Shown piece by piece: positions 25,160 to 34,304 of a stretch of 64,000 nt of DNA (its first letter is position 1; each line of letters begins with the position of its first letter). The notes beneath the pieces are model-generated. The model searched no databases, was not told the origin of the DNA, and was given only the letters and a program-made list of their open reading frames with translations. A program made the translations under genes and the position numbers. The DNA lies in contig NZ_QJKB01000010.1 in NCBI RefSeq assembly GCF_003201815.1, positions 124,001 to 188,000 on the forward strand, written 5' to 3'. Origin of the DNA: Undibacterium pigrum (GTDB taxonomy: Bacteria > Pseudomonadota > Gammaproteobacteria > Burkholderiales > Burkholderiaceae_D).

Positions 25160-25516
25160 ATGAGCACTATTACAACAGTAAGCGGTCTGCAATACGAAGA
25201 TAAAGTTGTTGGCGAAGGCGAAGAAGCACAGGCTGGTAACCACGTTGTCGTGCATTACACAGGCTGGTTGCAAAATCCTGATGGCAGCGCTGGCAAAAAA
25301 TTTGATTCCAGCAAAGACCGCAATGACCCATTCTCTTTCCCTCTGGGTGCTGGCCACGTCATCAAGGGCTGGGATGAAGGCGTGCAAGGCATGAAGATAG
25401 GCGGCACACGTATTCTGACTATCCCTTCCAGCCTGGGTTATGGCCCACGCGGTGCTGGTGGTGTTATTCCTGGCAACGCAACCCTGATATTTGAAGTGGA
25501 ATTGCTGGGCGTTTAA
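25160..25516 (+). CDS. FKBP-type peptidyl-prolyl cis-trans isomerase
   Basis: A 118-aa single-domain FKBP. It shows the standard motifs VVVHYTGWL, FDSSKDRNDPFSFPLG, VIKGWDEGVQGMKIGG, IPSSLGYGPRGAGGVIPGNATLIFEVELL. It catalyses proline isomerisation during protein folding. No signal peptide is visible, so it is cytoplasmic. An AAGGAAA ribosome-binding site supports the start. Twenty-seven base pairs separate it from the FosA-like gene on the same strand. Confidence 0.93.
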   Translation: MSTITTVSGLQYEDKVVGEGEEAQAGNHVVVHYTGWLQNPDGSAGKKFDSSKDRNDPFSFPLGAGHVIKGWDEGVQGMKIGGTRILTIPSSLGYGPRGAGGVIPGNATLIFEVELLGV

Positions 25517-25543
25517 TCCCCTCTATCCCGCTCAACGATCAGC

Positions 25544-25978
25544 ATGTCTGATTTGAACAAGCCGGTGGCCGCGGTCACTGGCTTGAATCACCTGACCTTA
25601 TCCGTTTCTGATCTGGAACGTTCTTTTCGCTTTTATGTGGAAGTCTTAGGCCTGAAGCCACTTGCACGCTGGAAAAACGGTGCCTACCTGCTGGCTGGCG
25701 AAGACTGGATTTGCCTGTCGCTCGACAGTGAGTGCCGTACCAGCCTTCCCGCAGAATATACCCACAGCGCATTCTCAGTAACACCGGATGCTTTTCAGGC
25801 CTTTGTTCAAAAGGTGGATGCTGGCGAACTGCAGCTCTGGAAAATCAATAAGAGCGAAGGTGATTCGCTATATTTATCAGACCCGGACGGACACAAGCTG
25901 GAATTGCATGTCGGTGATTGGCAGTCCAGGCTGGAGAGTTTGAAAATCAAACCTTATGAAGGATTGATACTTTTCTGA
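25544..25978 (+). CDS. fosA: FosA-like fosfomycin-resistance glutathione transferase
   Basis: A 144-aa VOC-superfamily protein very similar in pattern to FosA: GLNHLTLSVSDLERSF at the start, EYTHSAFSV in the middle and DPDGHKLELHVGD near the end. The expected metal ligands are present: His16, His74 and Glu120, with the KSEGDSLY loop that binds K+ and substrate in FosA. FosA adds glutathione to fosfomycin with Mn2+. Chromosomal FosA in this group probably gives intrinsic resistance. It sits downstream of the FKBP gene and ends at a strong terminator. Confidence 0.82.
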   Translation: MSDLNKPVAAVTGLNHLTLSVSDLERSFRFYVEVLGLKPLARWKNGAYLLAGEDWICLSLDSECRTSLPAEYTHSAFSVTPDAFQAFVQKVDAGELQLWKINKSEGDSLYLSDPDGHKLELHVGDWQSRLESLKIKPYEGLILF

Positions 25979-26011
25979 CTCTGCTTAGCAAAATAAGTTA
26001 GCCAAGCTGAT

Positions 26012-26057
26012 CAAATAAGCAAAAAGCCAGGTTTTAGCCTGGCTTTTTGCTTATTTG
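26012..26057. terminator. Strong bidirectional terminator
   Basis: A perfect 20-bp inverted repeat (26012-26031 with 26038-26057, loop TTTTAG) has GCCAGG/CCTGGC next to the loop and A/T tracts outside. It separates the convergent fosA and orn genes. Confidence 0.92.
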
Positions 26058-26079
26058 CTACAAGTTTGATGAATACAGC

Positions 26080-26676
26080 TTATTCTTTAATGAAATGCTC
26101 GCGATAGTATTTCAACTCTTCGATGGACTCCAGAATATCTGCCAGCGCAGTGTGCTTCTGGTGTTTCTTGAAACCAGATGCCAGCTCTGGCTTCCAGCGA
26201 CGGCACAGCTCTTTCAATGTAGACACATCGAGATTGCGGTAATGGAAGAAAGCTTCCAGCTTGGGCATGCCACGCGCCATGAAGCGACGGTCCTGGCAAA
26301 TTGTATTGCCGCACATAGGTGATTTACCAGCAGGGACAAAGGGCTTCAGGAAAGCGATCAGTGCGGTTTCAGCGTCCGCTTCAGTCACAGTCGAGGCTTT
26401 GACCTTGTCGATCAGGCCAGAGCGGCCATGTGTGCCCTTGTTCCAGTTATCCATCTTGTCCAGGGTTTCATCAGATTGATGAATTGCAAATACAGGGCCC
26501 TCCGCCAGTACATTCAATTGTGAATCCGTTACTACCACGGCCACCTCAATGATACGATCTGTATCCGGGTCCAGGCCTGTCATTTCCATGTCCAGCCAGA
26601 TCAGGTTCATTTCATTTGGACGAGCTGGCGTGGCAGGATTTGCAGTGTTTGTTTGAATGTCGGTCGCTTGTGACAT
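26080..26676 (-). CDS. orn: Oligoribonuclease
   Basis: A 198-aa DEDDh exonuclease. Asp29 and Glu31 in WLDMEMTGLD form the first catalytic pair, MDNWNKGTHGRSGL is typical of Orn, and HTALADI near residue 175 carries the last His/Asp. It degrades 2-5-nt RNAs to mononucleotides and clears pGpG from c-di-GMP turnover. The N-terminus is about 20 residues longer than usual; an internal ATG (Met23, MNLIWLDMEMTGLD) is an alternative start. Its neighbour in the opposite direction is the M48 peptidase gene, a common Burkholderiales order. Confidence 0.93.
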   Translation of the reverse strand: MSQATDIQTNTANPATPARPNEMNLIWLDMEMTGLDPDTDRIIEVAVVVTDSQLNVLAEGPVFAIHQSDETLDKMDNWNKGTHGRSGLIDKVKASTVTEADAETALIAFLKPFVPAGKSPMCGNTICQDRRFMARGMPKLEAFFHYRNLDVSTLKELCRRWKPELASGFKKHQKHTALADILESIEELKYYREHFIKE

Positions 26677-26703
26677 AATTCTTCCTTGGCTATTACTTAT
26701 CGA

Positions 26704-27978
26704 ATGTCACATTTTCCCATGATTTCATCCGTTTTTTCGGTTTTATTCGTTTCCTTGCTGCTAGTCGGCCTGCTTGTTGAGTTTTGGCTAGGGTCAAGGC
26801 AGATCCGTCATGTATTGCGGCACAAGGAGCAGGTACCAGAGCAATTTGCAGCCAAAATCACTTTGGCTTCACATCAAAAGGCGGCAGCGTACACAATAGC
26901 AAAGAAAAAATTTTATCTTATATACCAGTTAAGCAGTGCCTGCATCTTGGTAGGATTTACTTTTTTCGGTGGACTCCAATTTCTTGCTAATGAGTTATTC
27001 AAACTTGCAGAACATGGAATGCTGTATCAACTCAGTCTGATTGCTGCTTACTGCGTCATCACCTCTATCCTCGATTTACCTTTTGAGTACTACAGGCATT
27101 TCGTGCTGGAGAAGGACTTCGGCTTCAATAAAATGACGCGTCGCTTATTTGTTATTGATCTGGTCAAGAATACCGGACTGTTCGTGGCATTGGTGCTACC
27201 GCTCTTCTGGGCAGTGTTGACCCTAATGGAAAAAGCCGGGGAATTTTGGTGGCTATATGCCTGGGTAGTTACAGTGTTTTTTTTCATATTTGTGATGTTA
27301 ATTTCACCGACTGTCATCGCACCTCTGTTCAACAAATTTTGGCCCCTGGAAAATGCTGACGTTAAAGAAAAAATTGAAAACCTGAGCAAGCGTGTGGATT
27401 TCCCTTTGAGAGGTATTTTTGTCATGGACGGATCCATACGTTCCAGCCATGGCAATGCTTATTTCTCGGGGTTTGGCAAAACCAAACGCGTCGTTTTTTA
27501 TGACACCTTACTGGAGCGACTGCAACCCAATGAAATAGAGGCAGTGCTTGCGCACGAATTTGGTCATTTCAAACTCAAACACATTTTTAAATCCTTGCTG
27601 GTTGCAACCATCCTGCTTATTCCTGTCATGGCATTGCTTGCCTACCTGAAAAGCCAGATTTGGTTTTACACAGGCTTGGGTGTCGATCCTCTGCTGATGA
27701 CGAACAATGATGCAATGGCGATTATCCTGTTGATGCTCTCATTACCCGTGTTTACTTTTATTTTTTCACCTTTGGGTGGTATCACTTCACGCAAACATGA
27801 ATTCGAAGCCGATGCTTTTGCCGCCAAACATACCAATGCCAATGACCTCATCACTGCCCTGGTCAAAATGTATGACGACAATTCATCTACCCTGACGCCT
27901 GATCCCCTGCATTCGGCGTTTTATGACTCACACCCTTCAGCATCGGTGCGTATCAACCACCTGCTGGCTGCACAATAA
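26704..27978 (+). CDS. M48-family (Ste24-like) membrane metallopeptidase
   Basis: A protein of about 424 aa with several transmembrane helices and the zinc motif HEFGH (His284 to His288), followed by HEFEADAFA carrying the third ligand. The order and length match the CAAX protease 1/Ste24 group (GSIRSSHGNAYFSGFG before the zinc site). It probably acts in membrane-protein quality control. ATG 26704 and ATG 26719 are the likely starts; the frame continues upstream only to a TTG at 26686. The pterin dehydratase gene follows after 10 bp. Confidence 0.85.
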   Translation: MSHFPMISSVFSVLFVSLLLVGLLVEFWLGSRQIRHVLRHKEQVPEQFAAKITLASHQKAAAYTIAKKKFYLIYQLSSACILVGFTFFGGLQFLANELFKLAEHGMLYQLSLIAAYCVITSILDLPFEYYRHFVLEKDFGFNKMTRRLFVIDLVKNTGLFVALVLPLFWAVLTLMEKAGEFWWLYAWVVTVFFFIFVMLISPTVIAPLFNKFWPLENADVKEKIENLSKRVDFPLRGIFVMDGSIRSSHGNAYFSGFGKTKRVVFYDTLLERLQPNEIEAVLAHEFGHFKLKHIFKSLLVATILLIPVMALLAYLKSQIWFYTGLGVDPLLMTNNDAMAIILLMLSLPVFTFIFSPLGGITSRKHEFEADAFAAKHTNANDLITALVKMYDDNSSTLTPDPLHSAFYDSHPSASVRINHLLAAQ

Positions 27979-27988
27979 CGGAGATACC

Positions 27989-28339
27989 ATGATCAAATTT
28001 ACAGACTTGCTGGCGAAAAAATCCCAGCACACAGAAACCGGCCTGGATGACGCCAGCCTGCCCGCCTACTTTGCTGCCACGCCTGAATGGACCCAGGATG
28101 GCCCGCGCATTGTCAGGACTTTCCAGTTCAAGAATTACTATGAAACCCTGGCTTTCATTAATGCGATTGCTTACGTGATACATGCAGAAGATCACCATCC
28201 TGAGCTGGTTGTGACTTACAACCGCTGCGTCATCAGATTTGATACGCATACCGTCAATGATGGCAAAGGTGGCATCTCAGAGAATGACTTTATCTGTGCC
28301 GCCAAGATAGACGCTATTTTTCAACAGAGTTTTTCCTGA
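27989..28339 (+). CDS. phhB: 4a-hydroxytetrahydrobiopterin dehydratase (PCD)
   Basis: A 116-aa pterin-4a-carbinolamine dehydratase. The signature HAEDHHPELVVTYNRCVIRF is intact, including the His-His pair of the active site and a following Tyr. It recycles the pterin cofactor of aromatic amino acid hydroxylases, although no phhA is in this window. I start at the ATG at 27989 (GGAGA ribosome-binding site); the frame is open upstream into the M48 gene. The stop and the rsgA start overlap by one base. Confidence 0.88.
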   Translation: MIKFTDLLAKKSQHTETGLDDASLPAYFAATPEWTQDGPRIVRTFQFKNYYETLAFINAIAYVIHAEDHHPELVVTYNRCVIRFDTHTVNDGKGGISENDFICAAKIDAIFQQSFS

Positions 28340-29244
28340 TGGCGCGTTCACAGGCTTTAGTCATTGCCGCCCATGGCCGCCATTACCTGGTGCAGGCCGA
28401 GATTGATGGCGAGCAGCACAAACTGCATTGCGTTACCCGCGGTAAAAAGAGCGATGTTTCGGTAGGTGACATTGTTGAATACGCGTTGACATCCAAAAAC
28501 CAGGGTGTCATCGAAGCCATCACCACACGCAAGACTTTGCTGTATCGCTCTGACCAGTATAAATCCAAGATGCTGGCAGCCAACCTGACGCAACTGCTGA
28601 TCGTGGTTGCGACTGAACCCAGCTTCACTGATGACCTGGTATCACGGGCCCTGGTGGCGGCGGAATCATCAGGTATCAAACCGCATCTGATTTTGAATAA
28701 AGTGGACGTCACTGCCTCTCTACCCAAGGCAAGAGAACGCGTTGGCCTGTATGCCAAGCTGGGCTATCCTGTTCATGAAGTCTCGGTCAGGACTGATCCA
28801 GAAGGCACGCGCCAGCTTATGCATAATCTGATGCAGGGCCAAAGCACTATCCTTATCGGCCAGTCTGGCATGGGCAAGTCTTCGCTGATCAATTTGCTGA
28901 TCCCCGACGCAGAAATCGCCACCCGCGAAATTTCAGCTGCACTGGATACCGGCAAACACACAACGACGTTTACCCGCCTATATCACATGGATGCAAACTC
29001 TTATGTAATCGACTCACCAGGCTTCCAGGAATTTGGTTTGCATCACCTTAGTGAAGGTATGCTGGAACGCGCCTTTCCAGAGTTCTTGCCGCATCTGGGC
29101 AAATGTAAATTCTATAATTGCCACCACCACACCGAACCTGGTTGTGCAATTCTGGCAGCAGTCAAGGATGGCGAAATCTCAACCATGCGGCATGATATGT
29201 TTGAACAACTGGTGCATGAATCCAAGCAGACCGTAGGGTATTGA
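28339..29244 (+). CDS. rsgA: Ribosome small-subunit-dependent GTPase A
   Basis: A 301-aa circularly permuted GTPase. An N-terminal OB fold (about 1-70) is followed by G4 (NKVD), then the P-loop GQSGMGKSSLIN, TTTF-type G2 and DSPGFQEFG (G3). A C-terminal zinc-binding region has CKFYNC, HHH and GC. RsgA assists late 30S maturation. The start overlaps the preceding stop (TGATG), indicating coupling within the M48-PCD-rsgA group. Confidence 0.95.
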   Translation: MARSQALVIAAHGRHYLVQAEIDGEQHKLHCVTRGKKSDVSVGDIVEYALTSKNQGVIEAITTRKTLLYRSDQYKSKMLAANLTQLLIVVATEPSFTDDLVSRALVAAESSGIKPHLILNKVDVTASLPKARERVGLYAKLGYPVHEVSVRTDPEGTRQLMHNLMQGQSTILIGQSGMGKSSLINLLIPDAEIATREISAALDTGKHTTTFTRLYHMDANSYVIDSPGFQEFGLHHLSEGMLERAFPEFLPHLGKCKFYNCHHHTEPGCAILAAVKDGEISTMRHDMFEQLVHESKQTVGY

Positions 29245-29305
29245 AACACGATGAGGGCATTTCAAAATGCCTGCATCACATCTGACCATAGCGAATAAAA
29301 ATACT

Positions 29306-29941
29306 ATGCAAGACGAAGTAAACACCGATGACTGGCCGCCATCTGGCTGCCCAGGCTTGAATTGGCCAGTATTATCCGCGACTTATACGCGATCAGACTG
29401 GTATCGTGCCGTCATCATCGCCTATGCGGCACTATGGGAGGGGCATGTCAGCCAGGCCCGCTTTGCTCCGGTGAGTGAAGCTGATCTGCTTGATCTGGAA
29501 GCGCGTTTGTCTTGTACGCTGCCAGCAGGATTGAAGGCTTACCACCGCGAATTTGGCGCGCTATCTCTGGCAGAAAAGTTATGCAGCATCAGCCCTGCTG
29601 GCGACACCCCCATACAGCCCTTGCTGGAAGCCTATCCAGGCGTCGTTGATTTGCTGGAACACGAAGATGAGCAAGTCATGGAGCTGTTTGAAGACATGAT
29701 AGTCTTTGGTGATTATCTGGGCAACGGCAATATGTTTTGCTTTGATCGTGAAAGCGGCAATGTCTTTTATTTTGATCATGATGATGGCAGCATGCTCAAC
29801 CCTTTCTTCACTTCAGTGGAAGAATATCTGGATGCGCTGATGATACGCTGCCTGGCAGAAATACATGAGGATGAAGACGCTGGTCTTGATCTGCTGGCCC
29901 AACGATATGGCTCAGAACTTGTCAGAAAATGGTTATATTAA
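29306..29941 (+). CDS. SMI1/KNR4-family protein
   Basis: A protein of about 211 aa starting at Met 29306 (the frame is open from 29267). The domain from about residue 45 to 170 shows the SMI1/KNR4 pattern (SEADLLDLEARLSCTLPAGLKAY and FGDYLGNGNMFCFD). In bacteria this fold often acts as an immunity or anti-toxin module, but no toxin gene is next to it, so the function stays open. There is no signal peptide. It lies between rsgA and a large lipoprotein gene on the same strand. Confidence 0.72.
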   Translation: MQDEVNTDDWPPSGCPGLNWPVLSATYTRSDWYRAVIIAYAALWEGHVSQARFAPVSEADLLDLEARLSCTLPAGLKAYHREFGALSLAEKLCSISPAGDTPIQPLLEAYPGVVDLLEHEDEQVMELFEDMIVFGDYLGNGNMFCFDRESGNVFYFDHDDGSMLNPFFTSVEEYLDALMIRCLAEIHEDEDAGLDLLAQRYGSELVRKWLY

Positions 29942-30033
29942 AGCATTGCCAAAAAGACATCCAAGCCAATTAGATTGACAAAATGTAATGTTTCATGGAT
30001 ATTCCGTGCCATTATTTTGCTGAAAACATCCAA

Positions 30034-33000
30034 ATGCACAATTACGCACAAATTAAAAATTTAGCACTTCTGAGCTTATTCTGCATATCATCCATGTCAT
30101 GCAGTAAGCCTGCCCCCACCGAAGCATCAACTCCTGTGCCGGCGATTAAGCAAGCGGAATCCTGGCCAAAGGCGGATAAACTTACCGCCGCGTTGTCCAC
30201 CATAGGCATGAATCCTGATGAAAAATTTCGCACCATCAAGGTTCCGGCAAACGCCATCACTCAGGCAACAAAGTACATTGTGCTGCCTGTACAAACTCAG
30301 GCTCTGGGATTTGCACCTTCATTCCGTGCAGCAGTAGGCGCTCAACTCGATGAAATATTAAATCTTGGTGGCATTGCCGCGATTCAGCAAACCGATCTGG
30401 CAGATATCAATGGTCCCTTCGTGCGCAGTTTTGATGAAGCGACCCTGCAAGCATTGCTCAAGCAATACCAGCAACAGAAATTGATCATGCTTTATCTTGG
30501 ACAAGATAAGGGGCAAAGTTTTGTTACGCTCGTCATACGTAGTCAGAATGAGAGTAACAAAGCACATAAAACCCTGGAATTACCCACAGACCCGCAACAA
30601 GCGCTGGACTTCATTAAAAAGTCTTTACCTGCCTTGCTAAAAGAAGCAGGTGTAAATGAAGCCGGAGAGCCAACTGCTGCCAGCAGCGACAGCAACATTT
30701 GTGCAGATAGCAATTGGGATTTCTCTTTGCCAGCATCAGGTAAAGACCGTTTGCAACAAGCCTGCCATGCCCTGGCAGTTGGCACACTATTACCTGCCTA
30801 CGATAATATCAAAACGCCAATTCTTGAATACAGCCGCTCAATGTCGCCGATAAAACGCGCATGGTTGGCCCGAGCTTATGCCAAGGCAGATATGGGGGCA
30901 TCCAGCCCTCCTGCAGCGCAAGCCATACGAACTTTAGCCTTGCAACAGTTAGGACTCAGCCTGACTGGCAACAATGAAATCACACCTTCGCAGTTGTCAT
31001 CAACGGACCCGGTTGTCTCGCAAGTCGCCAAACTATTATTCACGGCAAACGGTCAACCAAGAAACGGTCAATCAAATAATGTGCGTGGCTTAGAAAAATT
31101 GCCTTCATTGACGCAATTATTGATTAATGAGCGCATTAACAATGAAAACTCATCCAAGCCTGTGCAGTTTTGCGATATTGCGGCCTATTTCCCTGGTTTG
31201 CCCAAGCCGGAATCATGCCCTCCGTCTAAAACTCAAAACAGGCAGGCAACGGCACCTGGCAATGCAGAAATCGCGCTATACCAAGACTGGCAACTGATGT
31301 TTTACTACAAAAGTGCAACAAGATATGTCAACTTCCTCGGCTTACCTGAGCAAGGCTTGATGCTAATTGCGCAATTTCCTGAAGATATTGCCAGCCACCC
31401 TTACCTTCAACAGATCAAGTACGCAGCCCAGCAATCCATGAAAATTAACGGCAGTGCCGAAGATTTTCTGGCTCACCGGCAAGCCATGCTTAAGCCCCAC
31501 CTGCAAGTGATCGTTAATCTGCAACGCTATGATAACTGGCTTGCCACAAATTCTTTGTCAGACCATTACATAGGAGGTGGTAGTCAAAATATTGACAATG
31601 ACAAACAAATCCAGGAAGCCCGGGCCAAAGAAACGCAACTGATTAAAATCCTGAAGGCGGACCGTTTCCTCACTCCCAGCGTGCCAACGCCGCAACAAGC
31701 GATGATGATGGCAGCTATTCAGGCCGCACCAAAAGCAGATGTCATCAAACAAAGTTTGTTTCCTCTTCGCTCTCCATTATTCAAGGCACAGTCTGAAGAG
31801 CAATTACTTGGCAAGATCAAGGAATATCCTGGTGATATGGACTCCAGGGTCGAATTAGCATTCCGTCATTTAAAAGAAGGAAAGACTTTGCAGGATGCGT
31901 TCAAGATCATCAACGCTTATCAAAAAAGCGCTGCAATCAATGGCCGCCTGAAAGAATCTCACGACTGGGCAGCACCAGCCCATCATTTCTTTTTCTCAGG
32001 GGAGCTGGATGCTGCCAAACAATTCTATCAACGCAGCCTGGCCATGGGCACTGGTAGCGCTTCAGAGTTTTATGCGCAAACCAGGCTGAAGCTGATAGAT
32101 CACCGCCTTGGCGAAGCCATGCAATCCTCAATACAGGCATTGGCCCGTTATAACTCTGACTTTACCAGGCGTGACCTGGCCAGTTTCCTGTTCATGGAAA
32201 ATCAGCCTGATATGGGATGGCAGGTTATCCAGCCGCGTGCTGCAACCGCGGAAACTTTCCAGTTATGGGTTGCCGCCTATGTAGCGCAAAGAATGGAAGG
32301 AAAGAAGTTAAGCGAGGTCAACGACTGGCTCAGGTCAAAAAAATATGACTCTGTACAGATTGATCTACAGGATGTCAATGACCTCTACTTGCACATGCAT
32401 GCAGTCACGGACAGAGTTCCTGGCAATGATGATATCAAACTTTTGCTGGAGCCGTCCGCGCCAAACAAGTTTAAAAATAAGAGGTTTGCAGTGTCGGCAC
32501 AATTGATTAAAAGTGCGTTCGAACAAAGTGGTACAAAAGAAGCCTATGAATTTGCCATTGCCAATCTGTCGCCGCATGATCCCAATAAACAGGCTCAGTT
32601 CGTTTCGCCATTTTTTACCTGGGTTGCATGGCAAGCAAGTGACGGCAAAGATGCAAATCTGGAAACCGTAAGAAATGCCGACCTGCATGAGAGCTTTGAT
32701 CATGTGCTCGCAAAATCCATGATATTTGCACTGGAAGGCAAGTCACGTGAATCACTGCAATATCTGAAAGCAGCTCGCTTTGCACTGTCTGAATCAGGAA
32801 AATCTGAGATGAGAGAAAGGGGCATTCCCCCATCTTATCAATATGCGACAGCAGCTTATCTGATGTTCAAAAAGACGGGAAATGAGGCATATAGAACCGA
32901 AGCCCTACAATTCCTGCGCAGCTATGAAATGGTTTTTCCATTTTATGGGTGGGTGTACAGCATGCAGGCAGCAATGGAAAAAGACCAGAAGAAGCAACAA

Positions 33001-33102
33001 ACTCTGGCCTGCAAAGCCAGAGCGCTTGACCCACAATCTTATTTCCTGAAAATATCGAATGTAGACCAAAGCAAGCTGAACTGCAAAGCTGCACTCTGGT
33101 AA
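30034..33102 (+). CDS. Very large lipoprotein of unknown function
   Basis: About 1022 aa from the ATG at 30034 (the frame is open from 29995, but the extra 13 residues precede the signal). A type II signal ends at SMSC, predicting lipidated Cys23. Residues 70-220 contain a compact alpha/beta segment that may resemble FlgO/LpoB-type lipoproteins. The rest is rich in helices, consistent with TPR-like repeats, though no clean TPR can be read. Many Asn/Gln/Lys residues fit an outer-membrane-facing protein. A strong terminator follows. No homologue is recognised. Confidence 0.72.
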   Translation: MHNYAQIKNLALLSLFCISSMSCSKPAPTEASTPVPAIKQAESWPKADKLTAALSTIGMNPDEKFRTIKVPANAITQATKYIVLPVQTQALGFAPSFRAAVGAQLDEILNLGGIAAIQQTDLADINGPFVRSFDEATLQALLKQYQQQKLIMLYLGQDKGQSFVTLVIRSQNESNKAHKTLELPTDPQQALDFIKKSLPALLKEAGVNEAGEPTAASSDSNICADSNWDFSLPASGKDRLQQACHALAVGTLLPAYDNIKTPILEYSRSMSPIKRAWLARAYAKADMGASSPPAAQAIRTLALQQLGLSLTGNNEITPSQLSSTDPVVSQVAKLLFTANGQPRNGQSNNVRGLEKLPSLTQLLINERINNENSSKPVQFCDIAAYFPGLPKPESCPPSKTQNRQATAPGNAEIALYQDWQLMFYYKSATRYVNFLGLPEQGLMLIAQFPEDIASHPYLQQIKYAAQQSMKINGSAEDFLAHRQAMLKPHLQVIVNLQRYDNWLATNSLSDHYIGGGSQNIDNDKQIQEARAKETQLIKILKADRFLTPSVPTPQQAMMMAAIQAAPKADVIKQSLFPLRSPLFKAQSEEQLLGKIKEYPGDMDSRVELAFRHLKEGKTLQDAFKIINAYQKSAAINGRLKESHDWAAPAHHFFFSGELDAAKQFYQRSLAMGTGSASEFYAQTRLKLIDHRLGEAMQSSIQALARYNSDFTRRDLASFLFMENQPDMGWQVIQPRAATAETFQLWVAAYVAQRMEGKKLSEVNDWLRSKKYDSVQIDLQDVNDLYLHMHAVTDRVPGNDDIKLLLEPSAPNKFKNKRFAVSAQLIKSAFEQSGTKEAYEFAIANLSPHDPNKQAQFVSPFFTWVAWQASDGKDANLETVRNADLHESFDHVLAKSMIFALEGKSRESLQYLKAARFALSESGKSEMRERGIPPSYQYATAAYLMFKKTGNEAYRTEALQFLRSYEMVFPFYGWVYSMQAAMEKDQKKQQTLACKARALDPQSYFLKISNVDQSKLNCKAALW

Positions 33103-33121
33103 GCATTAAAACCAGCAAGAG

Positions 33122-33153
33122 AAAAAACGGAGGCTTTTTGCCTCCATTTTTTT
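33122..33153. terminator. Bidirectional terminator
   Basis: GGAGGC/GCCTCC stem with a T5 loop, extended by an A6/T6 pairing (33122-33127 with 33147-33152) beyond one mismatch. It serves the lipoprotein gene and the convergent sirtuin gene. Confidence 0.85.
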
Positions 33154-33189
33154 CTGTGTTCGTTAATATGGCCCAAGCCCTGCGCGCAA

Positions 33190-33909
33190 TTAAACGGACT
33201 TACTTCCAGCAGCCTCTTCCAGCCAACGATCACACAGATGAGGAACGATGCCACCTGCCTTGCCGCGCATGAACTTGAAACCGAAAGGCAGCTTGTCCAT
33301 ATCCAGCGCAATCAGTATTTTCTCTGCCCTGCCGCGCGCCGCCCTGACCAGTGAGGCGGCAGGAAAAACAGTCAATGAAGTCCCTACAACCAGCACCCTG
33401 GCCGCCGTTGCAATATGTTGCCGTGACTCTTCCATATACTCTACATCCTCTCCAAACCAGACTATGTCTGGACGGAGTTGCGTGCCATCTTCACACAACT
33501 GTCCCATCAGTATGGGCGCAGCATCAATGCGATAACGCCTGCGTGCATCAGACGTGCCGCGCGCATGGTTCAATTGCCCATGCACGTGGATGACGTTTGA
33601 AGAACCAGCCCTCTCGTGCAGATCATCAATGTTTTGAGTAATGACGACAACTTCGTAAGCAGATTCCAGCGCAGCGAGAGCAAGATGAGCTGCATTAGGC
33701 TGCGCTTGGGCAGCTTGCTGTCTGCGTTCATTATAAAATTCCAGTACGACTTCGGGATGTGCGCGCCAACCAATGGGACTAGCCACGGCTTCCCAGGAGT
33801 AGTTATGCCACAGGCCATTGGCATCCCGGAAAGTTGGGATGCCGCTTTCGGCACTGATACCTGATCCTGACAGAACGACGATTTTATTGGTTTGTATCTC
33901 GGGTTTCAT
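33190..33909 (-). CDS. SIR2-family NAD-dependent deacylase
   Basis: A 239-aa sirtuin. NAD-binding GSGISAESGIPTFRD (14-28), TQNIDDLHERAG (91-102), and catalytic His110 in HVHG are present. Tyr59 and Arg62 in FYNERRQQ match the residues that allow desuccinylation in CobB. The zinc module is unusual: only one Cys (LCEDG) is visible where four are normal, so zinc binding may be lost. This region is otherwise followed by the standard LRPDIVWFGED. It is the last gene of the minus-strand acetylation-cassette operon. Confidence 0.85.
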   Translation of the reverse strand: MKPEIQTNKIVVLSGSGISAESGIPTFRDANGLWHNYSWEAVASPIGWRAHPEVVLEFYNERRQQAAQAQPNAAHLALAALESAYEVVVITQNIDDLHERAGSSNVIHVHGQLNHARGTSDARRRYRIDAAPILMGQLCEDGTQLRPDIVWFGEDVEYMEESRQHIATAARVLVVGTSLTVFPAASLVRAARGRAEKILIALDMDKLPFGFKFMRGKAGGIVPHLCDRWLEEAAGSKSV

Positions 33910-33930
33910 GCTTTCAACTTCAATAAGACA

Positions 33931-34278
33931 TCAAAGAAGCGTCAGCCTACCATCACCTGTACGGAAGATGCCAATGATATCTTCGTCGTCATCGTGCCTG
34001 CATGCATATACCGCACTACCATCGGGTTTGATGGATATACCTATAGTCTGTAAATAAAAATTACTGCCAGCAACCTTGCTTTCCATGACCTCGACTTTTG
34101 CTTTTTCTGCCAAAAGTGCAGGAAGGATGGCATTGGCGTTTGATAAGCGCAATATGCGCGATACGCTGTCGTCGCTTTCAAGATAGTAGACCCAGACCAG
34201 CATTCGGCCTATCTGAAACTCGTCCCTGTCTGGGTAAGAGCCTAAAGGCCCTCGAAGTTCAGCAAGCGCACTATCCAT
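33931..34278 (-). CDS. Hypothetical protein
   Basis: A 115-aa protein without signal peptide. The middle has alternating hydrophobic strands (FQIGRMLVWVYYLES) and a C-terminal acidic patch (CRHDDDEDIIGIFR). I do not recognise the family. It sits in the same orientation between the AlgX-like gene (26-bp gap) and the sirtuin gene (21-bp gap), so it is probably co-transcribed. Whether it relates to acetylation is unknown. Confidence 0.6.
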   Translation of the reverse strand: MDSALAELRGPLGSYPDRDEFQIGRMLVWVYYLESDDSVSRILRLSNANAILPALLAEKAKVEVMESKVAGSNFYLQTIGISIKPDGSAVYACRHDDDEDIIGIFRTGDGRLTLL

Positions 34279-34304
34279 TCGTATTTCGACAATCTATTAT
34301 GCCA

